Assembly (NCBI GenBank): GCA_017461395.1
Contig: JAFTYF010000045.1
Location: forward strand, 1 to 55,163
Direction: 5' to 3'
From: Ruminococcus sp.
GTDB lineage: Bacteria; Bacillota; Clostridia; Oscillospirales; Ruminococcaceae
Length of the DNA stretch: 55,163 nucleotides
The translations under genes were made by a program, and so were the position numbers. The notes below the pieces were generated by a model, which did no database searches, was not told the DNA's origin, and saw nothing but the letters and a program-made list of their open reading frames with translations. This document shows positions 44,582-53,640 of this stretch, piece by piece; position 1 is the stretch's first letter, and every line of letters starts with the position of its first letter.

Positions 44582-47500
44582 TTACTCAGGAAGATTGCCA
44601 AGCTTCAGAATATATTTCTGAACTGCGAGGGCATCTTTATTTGTAAGACCGTCGCCATTGCCGGAAACATCAGCGTTTGCTACACCCTGAGCTGTCATAG
44701 CGCTTGCCTCAGATCCGCCTACAGCATATACGTCAGGATTTCCGATAGACTGCATGATGAGAATTGCATCGTTGAGAAGAACGCTGCCGTCGCAGTTAGC
44801 GTCACCGTAAAGTGTAACTTCCGGACCAGACTGCGGTAAAAATACAGAAGCGATCTCAGAATTGTTCTTGATAGCATCAAAGTAGATCTTACCCCACTCT
44901 GTAAGCTGTGAACCGTCCCAGCTGCTTACGAGGTCAAGATACTCAACGCCGCCGCTGTTGCCCATCCATGACCATGCAATGTAACCCATGTTATTCTGCT
45001 TGCAGTAGCTCATAACTGTTGCTTCATCAACATCGCCGTCAGTGTGCTTAAGACCAAATTCACCAACAAGTACAGGTGCACCGCACTCAAGAGCGCCGTC
45101 AATGTTGTTCTTTACCATTTCAGCTGTACCGCCTGCGTACTCATACATATGGATTGAGAATACTGTATTCTTTTCAGGATCAGATGCAAATACAGAAGCA
45201 CCTTCGTCCTTGATTGATGTAGGATACTGTCCCCAGCCTGCGCTGTCGATCATGATCATGTTCTTGATACCTGCATCACGAACAACCTTGATAGCTGCCT
45301 TACAGCCGTCAGCCCAGCCAGCGCTGTTCCAGTCGCCGTACCATTCGTTAGCAATGTTAAGGATAACATACTTGCGGTTTGCATTGAGGAGATCTGCCAT
45401 TGTTGCCCAGTACTCAGCAGCAGCAACGATATCTGCATTTGAGTTGCTTCCTGTAGCGTCATGTGCTTCGAGGATACAGATCTGCTTGTTTTCGATACAC
45501 CAGTTAATGATATTTTCGATCTCAGTAACAGAAGTCTTATCCCACTTAGCTCCGTCTGAGCATACGATACGAACACAGTTTGTACCAAGATCAGCAGCTG
45601 CCTTGATAGACTGCTCTGTCTTATCCTTGTACCAAGCGTGTGCAATATTTACACCGCGCATTTCAAATGCATTGCCGTTTGCGTCACGGATCGTCTGTCC
45701 GTCAACATAGAAGCCCTTGCCGTCATTCTGTGAAGGAATTGAAGGGCCGGGTGTAGGTTCGTCTGTCTTCATAGTATAAACTCCAGTAATATTGATTCCG
45801 GACTTATCATCTGTAGCTGTACCATTCTTTTCAGCATACCAGATCTGTCCTTCGTATGTTTTTGATTTGCCGAGTTCTGCCTTTACTGCCTCGATAATAG
45901 CCTTATCCTCGACAACCTCTGTTCCGAGTGAGCAGTTAAGGAAATCATCAAGTAAATTTACCTTTATGGCACCGCTCTTTGTTGTTTCCCACTGAATATT
46001 TACCCAGTAGTATTCGCCGTTGAGAGGGATAGAAATTCCCAGACCGCCGTTTGCGTATGTTATGCCGGAAGGAACTTCAACTGTAATATAGAATTCATCA
46101 ACAGCTTCAGGAAGTGTAACCTTGAAGTTGCCTGTTGTGCTGTCCTGTAAAACCTTTCCGTAATTCTTGTCGGGATCTGCTACTGTTGTTGTAGTTGTTG
46201 TAATAGGCTTTGATTTTGTAGTTGTTGTAGGAATAGGTGTAGGTGTAGGTGTTGATCTTGAATAAAGATCTGTCGGAAGTTCGTCAAGAGTGATGCAGTA
46301 ATCGCTCTGATACATCTTGATTGTGTCTTCCTTTGTATTGAATACAGGATCAGAAAGGAAGTTTATATCTGCGCTTCCGCCGTCGTACCATGTACAGAAG
46401 TAGAGCCAGCCTGCCTTTTCAGCAATGAGATTGTCAACTGTTGAGAAGCAGTCATTTTCAGCCATTGCTACCATTTTCTTGCTGTCATACTTTTCCATGA
46501 TTCCGTAGAATGTTGAGCTGATAGCACTGTCATTGTGCTTGAGAACAGGGCTTCCTGTTGACCAGTCTGTGCAGTTGTACTTATCGTAACCGATAATATC
46601 TACATAAGCGTCGCCGGGATACCAGTTTTCAGATGTAGAGAAGTTGTAGCTGTTCCACTCCCAGATAAGGTTGTGACAGCCGAAATCATTTGTGAGTGTC
46701 TCATAAGTGTAGATCCAGAGCTTCTTGTAAGCTTCAGAGCCTTCTCTGCCCCACCAGAACCATGAGGCTGTCTCACCGCCGCCGCCTTCTGCTTCGTGGA
46801 GAGGTCTCCAGAGAATCGGGATTCCCTGTTCTTCAAGTTCATTGAATTCCTTTGCAAGAACTTCAAGTCCCTGTAAGTAGTACTCATTTTCCTTTGTACC
46901 GGGTGTAGCAGCTGCAGAAGGTGAGAAATCTGTACCATCAGCTGTGTAAGTTGTCAGTGCCCAGTCGATTTTCTGACCGATCTTGTAGCTTTCAAAATCC
47001 TTAGGAACGTTGTAGTGGAATGAAGCAGTAGCAATACCGTTCTTATTCTTTACCCAGTCAATGATACGGTCAGTTGAGCCGTCGTCGCTGCCGAATGCAG
47101 GACAGCAGAAGTTACCGTAGTCGAAACCTCTGATAGCCGGAAGCTCGCCTGTGAGATTTTCAAGGTATTCAAACTCATACTCAAGACCGTGAGGACCGCC
47201 GGAATAAATTTCCTGCTGACCGGAGATGATATGATTTCCATAAACCTCAGAAAGATAGTTCATGAGACTTCTTGTTTCAGCTGTAGCATTTACGTCACAA
47301 ACAGTTACCTGTGAAGCTGTGATAGGCGGAAGTGTAGCTGCTTCAATTGTGAAGTAGTCGAAATTTGTCCAGCCCCAGCTCTTTTCGATAGTAAGGTTGT
47401 TTTTGCCCTTATTGAGCTTTACAGTCATTGAAATTGCTTCAAATCCTGTGTCATTTACTGGAATGGACAGTGCTCCCTGACTTACGTTGTTGATAGTAAG

Positions 47501-47803
47501 ATTCTGCTGTTTTGCACCGCCGAGACCACCAGCGTAGATAGTCAGAGTATACATACCTGCTTCTTCAGCATTAAAGTCAATGCTGATAGTTCCGCTGTCG
47601 GTCATTTTGAGACAAGAACCGCCGCTTGCACCGGAATTCTTTTCAACAGTTACGTCACCGGTAATAGTTGCGTCCTCGAACTCAATACGAGTCTCACCAG
47701 CAGCATTCACAAATACGGACGGTGTTGTTACAATAGCTGCATTTAAAGCCATTGACGCCGCAAGAAGTGCTGCTCCGCTCTTTCTGAATAATTTTTTGTG
47801 CAT
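44582..47803 (-). CDS. Cellulosomal double mannanase (CBM35-like - GH26 - beta-module - GH5_8 - dockerin)
   Basis: 1073 aa from ATG 47803, chosen because GGAGGG lies 7 bases upstream; a 45-codon extension runs into the promoter. Signal peptide (about 1-33), CBM35-like module (about 37-160), GH26 domain (about 170-540; acid/base Glu337 in RPLHEAEG, nucleophile Glu449 in AMAENDC), a Thr/Pro linker, a beta-rich module of about 140 residues (about 575-710) that I cannot name but that looks carbohydrate-binding, GH5 subfamily-8-like mannanase (about 718-985; EMRGVNIAHAWY, acid/base Glu820 in IANEWYG, nucleophile Glu915 in VGEFGL) and a dockerin (about 1000-1073). Two mannanase folds in one chain suggest cooperative attack on (galacto)glucomannan. 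Confidence 0.92.
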   Translation of the reverse strand: MHKKLFRKSGAALLAASMALNAAIVTTPSVFVNAAGETRIEFEDATITGDVTVEKNSGASGGSCLKMTDSGTISIDFNAEEAGMYTLTIYAGGLGGAKQQNLTINNVSQGALSIPVNDTGFEAISMTVKLNKGKNNLTIEKSWGWTNFDYFTIEAATLPPITASQVTVCDVNATAETRSLMNYLSEVYGNHIISGQQEIYSGGPHGLEYEFEYLENLTGELPAIRGFDYGNFCCPAFGSDDGSTDRIIDWVKNKNGIATASFHYNVPKDFESYKIGQKIDWALTTYTADGTDFSPSAAATPGTKENEYYLQGLEVLAKEFNELEEQGIPILWRPLHEAEGGGGETASWFWWGREGSEAYKKLWIYTYETLTNDFGCHNLIWEWNSYNFSTSENWYPGDAYVDIIGYDKYNCTDWSTGSPVLKHNDSAISSTFYGIMEKYDSKKMVAMAENDCFSTVDNLIAEKAGWLYFCTWYDGGSADINFLSDPVFNTKEDTIKMYQSDYCITLDELPTDLYSRSTPTPTPIPTTTTKSKPITTTTTTVADPDKNYGKVLQDSTTGNFKVTLPEAVDEFYITVEVPSGITYANGGLGISIPLNGEYYWVNIQWETTKSGAIKVNLLDDFLNCSLGTEVVEDKAIIEAVKAELGKSKTYEGQIWYAEKNGTATDDKSGINITGVYTMKTDEPTPGPSIPSQNDGKGFYVDGQTIRDANGNAFEMRGVNIAHAWYKDKTEQSIKAAADLGTNCVRIVCSDGAKWDKTSVTEIENIINWCIENKQICILEAHDATGSNSNADIVAAAEYWATMADLLNANRKYVILNIANEWYGDWNSAGWADGCKAAIKVVRDAGIKNMIMIDSAGWGQYPTSIKDEGASVFASDPEKNTVFSIHMYEYAGGTAEMVKNNIDGALECGAPVLVGEFGLKHTDGDVDEATVMSYCKQNNMGYIAWSWMGNSGGVEYLDLVSSWDGSQLTEWGKIYFDAIKNNSEIASVFLPQSGPEVTLYGDANCDGSVLLNDAILIMQSIGNPDVYAVGGSEASAMTAQGVANADVSGNGDGLTNKDALAVQKYILKLGNLPE

Positions 47804-47920
47804 TGTAATTCCCTCCAAAACAATTTTACAATCATGAAGATGCCGTTTTCCAATACCAAGCAAACCTCTCTGACCAAGAAAGCTTCTTGACTTATGCTGC
47901 GGCACCGTCATGCCATAATA

Positions 47921-47949
47921 ATTATAGTAAACGCACAAATCAAAGTCAA
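47921..47949 (-). promoter_or_regulatory. Sigma-A promoter of the double-mannanase gene
   Basis: Minus strand TTGACT (47944-47949), 17 bases, TATAAT (47921-47926). The leader is about 110 nt, containing a CAAGAA-GCT-TTCTTG hairpin (about 47876-47890) of unknown role. Confidence 0.8.
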
Positions 47950-47972
47950 GTTTTTTTAAAAATCTTTCAAAA

Positions 47973-47995
47973 CATTTGGCACTTTACGCCAAATG
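47973..47995. promoter_or_regulatory. Operator-like inverted repeat upstream of the mannanase promoter
   Basis: CATTTGGC (47973-47980) and GCCAAATG (47988-47995) form a perfect 8-bp inverted repeat 24 bases upstream of the -35. A third half-site CATTTGG occurs at 48025-48031. An activator site is plausible. Confidence 0.5.
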
Positions 47996-48061
47996 CGTAT
48001 AGCAATTTTTGGTCAAAATCGCAACATTTGGTGACTTAATTAATTGTGTAAAATAAAACAA

Positions 48062-48087
48062 AATCCGGATAACAGTTTATCCGGATT
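48062..48087 (-). terminator. Terminator of the murL-murD operon
   Basis: AATCCGGATAA / TTATCCGGATT hairpin followed on the minus strand by TTGTTTTATTTT. Confidence 0.85.
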
Positions 48088-48098
48088 TTGTTCATTTT

Positions 48099-49445
48099 TT
48101 ATATTATTTTCTTCACAAGGCTTTTGAACACATCGCCTCGTTCTTCAAAATTCTTGAAAATCCCATAGCTCGCAGCAGCTGGAGATAATACACAGCTTTT
48201 TCCCTCAGGAGTTATCTGCGCCGCTAAAGTTACTGCGTCCTCAAGGTGCTCAGCATAATGCACACGCTCCGGAACCTTGACATCAGCCGCCTGAAGCATA
48301 TCAAAAACACGTTTTCCAGAAGCCTCCATGCAGATAACGTTTACATCAGCAGTACTGAGAAATTCCACAAGCGAGGTATAATCAATTCCCCTGTCCATGC
48401 CGCCGATAAGTATCGTTCCGGCATCAGGAACACTTTTTACCGCTTCGATAGCCGTTGCGCAGGCAGTCGAAATAGAATCATCATACCAGCGGATCCCTTT
48501 GAATATTCCCACAAATTCAAGACGGTGGGCAAGAGGATCAAAAGTACAGAGTGCGCTTTCAAATTCCTCCGGACTTACAAACGGCGAGGTCATGAAATAC
48601 GCTGCCGCAATATTGAAATGATTGTGGATTCCGAGCAGTTTTATCTTGTCAACGGGAATTTTATAGCTGTCGCCGCTGAATTTAAGCTCCGCAGTACCGC
48701 CGCTGACATAGATTTCAGCCTCCGGATTTTTATCAGAAATACTGAAAACAAGACCGTCATCATCCTTAGGAGCAATATCGCTGTTTATCAGCAAACAATC
48801 CTCCTCATCCTGATAAAGATAAATATTTTTCTTTGCGTTGTAGTAGCGTTCCATCGTGCCGTAATGGTCAAGGTGCTCCTCGTAGAGGTTGAGGAATACC
48901 GCCGCTGACGGAGATACCGTCATATATTCAAGCTGGTGACATGAAAGCTCACAGACCACGATAGTTTCATCGGTCATTTCCTCAGCGATATTGAAAACGG
49001 GAATACCTATATTTCCGGCAATTATGCATTTTTTTCCAGATTCTTTAAGGATGTGATAAATCAGCGATGTAACTGTGCTTTTTCCCTTTGTTCCCGTAAT
49101 TCCGATTATCTGTTCACGGTAAACCTCGAAAAACACCTGTGTTTCGGAAGTTATGGTGCAATTCAGCTCATCGGGCTGTTTTTCGAGTACAATTCCCGGA
49201 CTTTTGAAAACAAGATCAAATTCATCGAGAAATTTCTGATAATCAGCACCGCAGATTATTCTCACGTCACCGGATATTCCATTTGCAGCAGTGTCGATTT
49301 CATTGAGATCAGCTATCGCAACAGAAGCCGGCTTACAATATTTATTAAGAATTTCAAATGTTGCCTTGCCTTCTCTGCCGAATCCGAGAATGCAGACAGA
49401 TTTATTTTCAGTAAGATTTTTTATATGCTTTACAAATCTTTTCAA
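48099..49445 (-). CDS. murD: UDP-N-acetylmuramoyl-L-alanine--glutamate ligase (MurD family; possibly MurD2, L-Glu specific)
   Basis: 448 aa Mur ligase adding glutamate to UDP-MurNAc-L-Ala in the cytoplasm. N-terminal Rossmann domain (GFGREGKATFE), the ATP loop GTKGKST (about 117-123), NLYEEHLDHYG and YDDSISTACA, and a C-terminal domain with LIGGMDRGIDY. Its ATG overlaps the stop of a murL-like epimerase by 4 bases. In organisms with MurL, the partner ligase (MurD2) adds L-Glu and MurL then epimerises it, replacing MurI/MurD. So this protein may be MurD2; sequence alone does not settle which enantiomer it uses. Confidence 0.9.
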   Translation of the reverse strand: MKRFVKHIKNLTENKSVCILGFGREGKATFEILNKYCKPASVAIADLNEIDTAANGISGDVRIICGADYQKFLDEFDLVFKSPGIVLEKQPDELNCTITSETQVFFEVYREQIIGITGTKGKSTVTSLIYHILKESGKKCIIAGNIGIPVFNIAEEMTDETIVVCELSCHQLEYMTVSPSAAVFLNLYEEHLDHYGTMERYYNAKKNIYLYQDEEDCLLINSDIAPKDDDGLVFSISDKNPEAEIYVSGGTAELKFSGDSYKIPVDKIKLLGIHNHFNIAAAYFMTSPFVSPEEFESALCTFDPLAHRLEFVGIFKGIRWYDDSISTACATAIEAVKSVPDAGTILIGGMDRGIDYTSLVEFLSTADVNVICMEASGKRVFDMLQAADVKVPERVHYAEHLEDAVTLAAQITPEGKSCVLSPAAASYGIFKNFEERGDVFKSLVKKII

Positions 49446-50824
49446 AGGAGACGCTCCATTTCTTTCTTTAAAATTGTTTTGAATTCATCCGTCAGAAGAT
49501 TCTGCTCATTAAAGTAACAGCAATATTCTTTTCTGCGTTCTTCAAGAGTTTCCGGATGATAGAGTCCACGCTTCACATATTCCTCAAATAGAAGCGGAAG
49601 TTTCTCGCCCTGAGCTTCAAGCTTCTGAATGGCAAGCGATACAGAAAGATTCACCTCGCTGACGCTTCCCACACACTCGAATGGCTTGTGTTCGGATTCG
49701 CCTATAAGTTCTATGAAATATTCAAGCATTGACGGATCATTAAGCATATCCTTGCCAAACATTTCCTTAAGCTCGTCAAGGCTCAGGAACGGCGAAAGTA
49801 TCAGGCTGACAAAGAGACATTTGGGGCACTCTAGGCACCATATATCTGGCGAAACCTTGCTTCCGAGGTTACAGCTTCTGAACACAGGCAGATATTTTCT
49901 GTGTGAAACAAACATACTTGCGATCTGAAATTCCGTCAAAGGACGCAAAAAGCTGAAATAGCTGATTCCGGTGCCAAGATACTTCTTTTCGTACTCATGA
50001 AAATCGCTCTCAAATTCGAAGCTCTTTGAATACTGATGATTCACTATACTGCCTGCGACAGTACTTTCGTTGGCGCTTGATTCATTTGACAGGACAATAT
50101 ATTTCACTCCGTAGAGGTACGCAGTAATTTCTGCTGAGAATGCTACAACAGATGAGAATGGCGTATGGCCGTTAAGATATCCCTTGTTGTTGAGATCTAC
50201 AAGACTGCGGTCGAATTTACGACGTGCTGTAATAAGAGTATTCTCCGGAAGTCCGGCTGCTTCTACAGTTCCGCTGATAGAACGTCTCTTGTTAATAGAA
50301 TAACACCGGCATTTCATTCCGGAATTTTTCAGTGTTTCCAGTGTTAGAGCAGAATCCTTTCCGCCGCCTATCGGTATAAGACAGCCGTTCAGTTCACGGT
50401 CTGAACGTAAATCCGCACTTATTTCTTTACCTGTGCAGTTAATATTCACAAACTCCTGCTGAGTACTTTCAATTCCATTTATAAACTGGAATTCTCCCAA
50501 TCCGAGGAACCAAAGTTTTTTCCACCATTCCTTCTGTTCTTCGGTAAGGAATCCACATTCCACCCTTAATTCCGGTGAACAGACAGACTTCCAGTAGCTT
50601 ATAGCCTCTGCCATTCCAAGATTGAATACAAGCTTTTCAAATACAGCATCACCAGAAACAGTCAGTCCGTCAGGCTTAGGAAAACTCCAGCCAGGTCTGA
50701 ACTGTGCAAGACCGGGAATATCGTAGAAGAAGTCAACATCAATTGCTTCATCAGTTTCTTTTATATCGTATGATCTGAAAATAAAAACAGGATTTTCATT
50801 TCTGAACGCCGCAAATTTATTCAT
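49442..50824 (-). CDS. murL: MurL-like UDP-MurNAc-L-Ala-L-Glu epimerase
   Basis: 460 aa from ATG 50824 (GGAGG 11 bases upstream; the longer frame overlaps the regulator gene and is not credible). The central PP-loop-like motif IPIGGGKDSALTLE (about 212-225) and the following VLSNESSANES segment belong to the nucleotide alpha-hydrolase-like family to which MurL of Xanthomonas belongs. Cys-rich WCLECPKC lies near 370. MurL converts terminal L-Glu to D-Glu in UDP-MurNAc-L-Ala-L-Glu using ATP and Mg. The length and 4-base overlap with a MurD-type ligase match the known murD2-murL pairing. It might instead be a related ATP-using enzyme of unknown substrate. Confidence 0.75.
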   Translation of the reverse strand: MNKFAAFRNENPVFIFRSYDIKETDEAIDVDFFYDIPGLAQFRPGWSFPKPDGLTVSGDAVFEKLVFNLGMAEAISYWKSVCSPELRVECGFLTEEQKEWWKKLWFLGLGEFQFINGIESTQQEFVNINCTGKEISADLRSDRELNGCLIPIGGGKDSALTLETLKNSGMKCRCYSINKRRSISGTVEAAGLPENTLITARRKFDRSLVDLNNKGYLNGHTPFSSVVAFSAEITAYLYGVKYIVLSNESSANESTVAGSIVNHQYSKSFEFESDFHEYEKKYLGTGISYFSFLRPLTEFQIASMFVSHRKYLPVFRSCNLGSKVSPDIWCLECPKCLFVSLILSPFLSLDELKEMFGKDMLNDPSMLEYFIELIGESEHKPFECVGSVSEVNLSVSLAIQKLEAQGEKLPLLFEEYVKRGLYHPETLEERRKEYCCYFNEQNLLTDEFKTILKKEMERLL

Positions 50825-50846
50825 ATTATGCTTATCCTCCGGATAT

Positions 50847-51233
50847 TTATTTTGTGCCTTGTTGTTCGGCAAGCTTTTTGCAGTGTTTTCTAAGACACTC
50901 AAAGGTTTCGTCTGAAATATCATGCTCGATCTTGCAGGCATCCTCTGCCGCCGTATCCCTTCCAACGCCCAGAAGCATAAAAAATTCCGAGATAACAGTA
51001 TGGCGGTCATAGACGTGCTCAGCCACTGCCCTGCCCTTTTCCGTAAGGGTGATATGGTTGTTCTCGTTAACCGAAACAAGACCGTCATCCTTCATTTTTT
51101 TCAATACGATAGATACAGTAGGGCGTGAATATCCCAGATATGAGCATATATCAATAGCATGAACATCGGGCTGCTGCTTTGACAGGATCAGTATAGTTTC
51201 AAGATAATTTTCAACTGCTTCTGTAATAGCCAT
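50847..51233 (-). CDS. DtxR/MntR-family metal-dependent regulator
   Basis: 128 aa: winged helix (about 5-65; YSRPTVSIVLKKMKDDGLV is the reading helix) followed by the metal-binding/dimerisation domain. Metal ligands by comparison: Glu in VENYLE, His in DRHTVISEF and the CKIEH motif (Cys, Glu, His), which is more like the iron-type DtxR site than MntR's E..EH. No SH3-like third domain. AAGGAG precedes the ATG. It is the first gene of the operon with murL and murD (gap 22), an unexpected neighbour for cell-wall synthesis. Confidence 0.88.
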   Translation of the reverse strand: MAITEAVENYLETILILSKQQPDVHAIDICSYLGYSRPTVSIVLKKMKDDGLVSVNENNHITLTEKGRAVAEHVYDRHTVISEFFMLLGVGRDTAAEDACKIEHDISDETFECLRKHCKKLAEQQGTK

Positions 51234-51394
51234 TTAAATTCTCCTTCTTGGAATAGTTGCCTTTATATTATATCATATCCTGATAAAAATTACAACACTT
51301 TTTGACGTTCATCAATCAAATTAATGAAACTATTGATTATTTTGATGAAATGTGGTATAATGATTAAGGAAAATATCTTTCGGAGGGAGCATTT

Positions 51395-51988
51395 ATGACA
51401 GCAAAAGAAGAATTTATTTCAATATTCAATGAAAATATTAAGCGTGAGGGAGCAGATAAGCTTCTGGAATACCTCCAGAAAAGCGACTTCTTTACCGCAC
51501 CAAGCAGTACACGCTATCATGGCTCCTACGAGGGCGGACTCGTTGAGCACAGTGTAAATGTTTATCACTGCCTGAAGGACTACCTCTCACGTCCGAGGGT
51601 AAAAGAAAAATACGGCATGGAGTATTCTGAGGAAACTATCGCTATCGTTGCTCTGCTCCATGATCTCTGTAAAATCAACTTCTACACTGTGGAATACAGA
51701 AACCGTAAAAATGATGCCGGCGTATGGGAAAAGTATCCATGCTACACAATAAACGATACTCTCCCCTACGGTCACGGCGAAAAATCTGTCTACATAATCT
51801 CCGGCTTCTTTTACGGAGATAACCGGCTTTCCCGTGAAGAAGCGTTCGCTATCCGCTATCACATGGGATTTTCCGGCATTGAAGACAAAAACACTATCGG
51901 CAAGGCACTTGAAATGTATCCGCTTGCATTTGCTCTCAGCGTTGCTGATATGGAGGCCTCATATTTCCTTGAAGGCAGCACCAAATAA
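51395..51988 (+). CDS. HD-domain phosphohydrolase
   Basis: 197 aa. Metal-binding HD pattern is visible: His in GGLVEHSVNVY (about 49-59), HD in LLHDLCKINFY (about 88-98), His in YGHGEKSVY (about 127) and the final Asp in SVADMEASY (about 186-194). Such proteins hydrolyse nucleotides or phosphodiesters; related forms are annotated as 3'-5' exoribonuclease YhaM-like/dGTPase-like, but it lacks an OB domain. GGAGGG precedes the ATG. It is 23 bases before the GH13 gene and probably co-transcribed. Confidence 0.82.
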   Translation: MTAKEEFISIFNENIKREGADKLLEYLQKSDFFTAPSSTRYHGSYEGGLVEHSVNVYHCLKDYLSRPRVKEKYGMEYSEETIAIVALLHDLCKINFYTVEYRNRKNDAGVWEKYPCYTINDTLPYGHGEKSVYIISGFFYGDNRLSREEAFAIRYHMGFSGIEDKNTIGKALEMYPLAFALSVADMEASYFLEGSTK

Positions 51989-52011
51989 TCATCATAAGGA
52001 GTTATCACAAC

Positions 52012-53604
52012 ATGAACTGGTATGAAAACGCAATAATCTATCACATCTATCCGCTGGGGTTCTGCGGAGCACCGAGATTTAACGACGGCGGCGAAGTTGT
52101 ATACCGTCTTGATAAGGTTCTCGACTGGATCCCTCATCTCAAGGAAATGAATGTTGACGCTGTTTATTTCGGTCCTGTATTTGAATCCGTTGAACACGGC
52201 TATGATACCATAGACTACAAAAAAATCGACAGACGTCTCGGCGACAATGATTCATTCCGCAACATCTGCAACAAGCTTCACGAAAACGGTATCAGAATCA
52301 TACTTGACGGCGTATTCAATCACGTCGGAAGAAAATTCCCGCAGTTCGTTGACATTCAGGAAAAAGGTCAGGGCAGCGGCTACTGCGACTGGTTCCAGAA
52401 CCTTAATTTCGGCGGTTCCTCACCGTGCGGCGATCCCTTCTGGTACGAAGACTGGAACGGTCACTACAATCTTGTAAAGCTTAATCTGCGAAACGTAGGC
52501 GTCTGCGACCACCTTATCGACGCTGTAAATTACTGGATCGAGGAATTCAAGATCGACGGAATCCGCTTTGACGCTGCTGACTGCATCGACTTCGACTTCT
52601 TCAGAAGAATAAGAAGCTTCTGCAAGGGTAAGCGTCCGGATTTCTGGCTCATGGGCGAGATAATCCACGGCGACTACAACCGCTGGGCAAATCCCGAAAT
52701 GCTCGACAGCGTTACAAACTACGAGTGCTACAAAGGACTTTACTCCTCACACAACGACAAGAATTACTTTGAGATCGACTATTCGATCAACCGTCAGTCC
52801 GGAGCAAACGGCGGTATATACAGAGGAATAAGCCTCTATAATTTCGTTGACAACCACGATGTAAATCGCCTTGCAAGTACTGTTAACAATCAGGCATATC
52901 TGCCGCTTATATACACACTTATGTATGCAATGCCCGGTATTCCGTCAATCTACTACGGAAGCGAATACGGCGTTCAGGGACGCAAGGAAAATAATTCTGA
53001 CAGCAATCTTCGTCCCTGTCTCCATCTTCAGGATATGGACAGAGAAAACATCTCACTGTACAACCACATTGTTAAACTCGGAAGAATTTACCGTGCATAT
53101 CCGGCTCTCCGCACTGGTGTTTACGAGAGAATCATGATCACAAATCAGCAGCTTCTTTTCAAGAAAACTCTGGGCGATCAAACTATCTACATTGCTCTCA
53201 ATCTCGGTGATTATGAGTTTGATCTCAGCTTCGGAACACATCTTCCTGCGCTGGTTGATGTTATCGGTGCAAAGCAGATCCAGGTAAACAACGGCGGAGC
53301 TTATGTAAAAATGCCGCCGTATTCCGCAATGATCATCGTTTCTGACGATATCGTGAATACTCAGCCGGAAGAGATCCCTGCCGCTCCAGCTCAGGAGGAC
53401 AAGGATACAGAAATCGTTGAAGGGGCTAAATACCGTCATTTCAAGGGCGGAGAATATCAGCTGATAGCTGTTGCACGTCACAGTGAAAACAACGAGGAGC
53501 TTGTTATTTATAAGTCGCTCACTGACGGTCAGGTATGGGCAAGACCGAAATCTATGTTTGTCGGAAAATCCGGCGATGTACGCAGATTCACAAAAATCGG
53601 CTGA
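52012..53604 (+). CDS. Intracellular GH13 alpha-glucan hydrolase fused to DUF1653
   Basis: 530 aa, no signal peptide. GH13 barrel (about 1-380): region I DGVFNHVG, region II GIRFDAADC with nucleophile Asp187, region III MGEIIHG with acid/base Glu216, region IV FVDNHDVNR with Asp283. A beta-sandwich C-domain (about 385-445), a short Pro/Glu/Asp linker, and a C-terminal DUF1653 module (about 467-528; YRHFKGGEYQLIAVARHSEN and the VWARPKSMF ending). It probably degrades maltodextrins in the cytoplasm. DUF1653 is usually a stand-alone protein of about 70 residues; its fusion here is unusual. Confidence 0.9.
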   Translation: MNWYENAIIYHIYPLGFCGAPRFNDGGEVVYRLDKVLDWIPHLKEMNVDAVYFGPVFESVEHGYDTIDYKKIDRRLGDNDSFRNICNKLHENGIRIILDGVFNHVGRKFPQFVDIQEKGQGSGYCDWFQNLNFGGSSPCGDPFWYEDWNGHYNLVKLNLRNVGVCDHLIDAVNYWIEEFKIDGIRFDAADCIDFDFFRRIRSFCKGKRPDFWLMGEIIHGDYNRWANPEMLDSVTNYECYKGLYSSHNDKNYFEIDYSINRQSGANGGIYRGISLYNFVDNHDVNRLASTVNNQAYLPLIYTLMYAMPGIPSIYYGSEYGVQGRKENNSDSNLRPCLHLQDMDRENISLYNHIVKLGRIYRAYPALRTGVYERIMITNQQLLFKKTLGDQTIYIALNLGDYEFDLSFGTHLPALVDVIGAKQIQVNNGGAYVKMPPYSAMIIVSDDIVNTQPEEIPAAPAQEDKDTEIVEGAKYRHFKGGEYQLIAVARHSENNEELVIYKSLTDGQVWARPKSMFVGKSGDVRRFTKIG

Positions 53605-53609
53605 TGACT

Positions 53610-53639
53610 GTATATTCTGCTGAAAGTCGTTCATAATAA
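53610..53639 (+). promoter_or_regulatory. Candidate sigma-E-type promoter of the structured RNA/micro-protein
   Basis: GTATATT (53610-53616) matches the sigma-E -35 exactly; 15 bases later comes CATAATAA (53632-53639), a partial match to CATACAMT. A vegetative -35 is absent. The start would fall at about the first base of the hairpin at 53641. Confidence 0.35.
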
Positions 53640-53640
53640 A

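Noticed and set aside
49442-51088. Longer 548-codon version of the murL-like gene
   Set aside because: The extra N-terminus overlaps the DtxR-type gene in another frame; the ATG at 50824 has a clear GGAGG.
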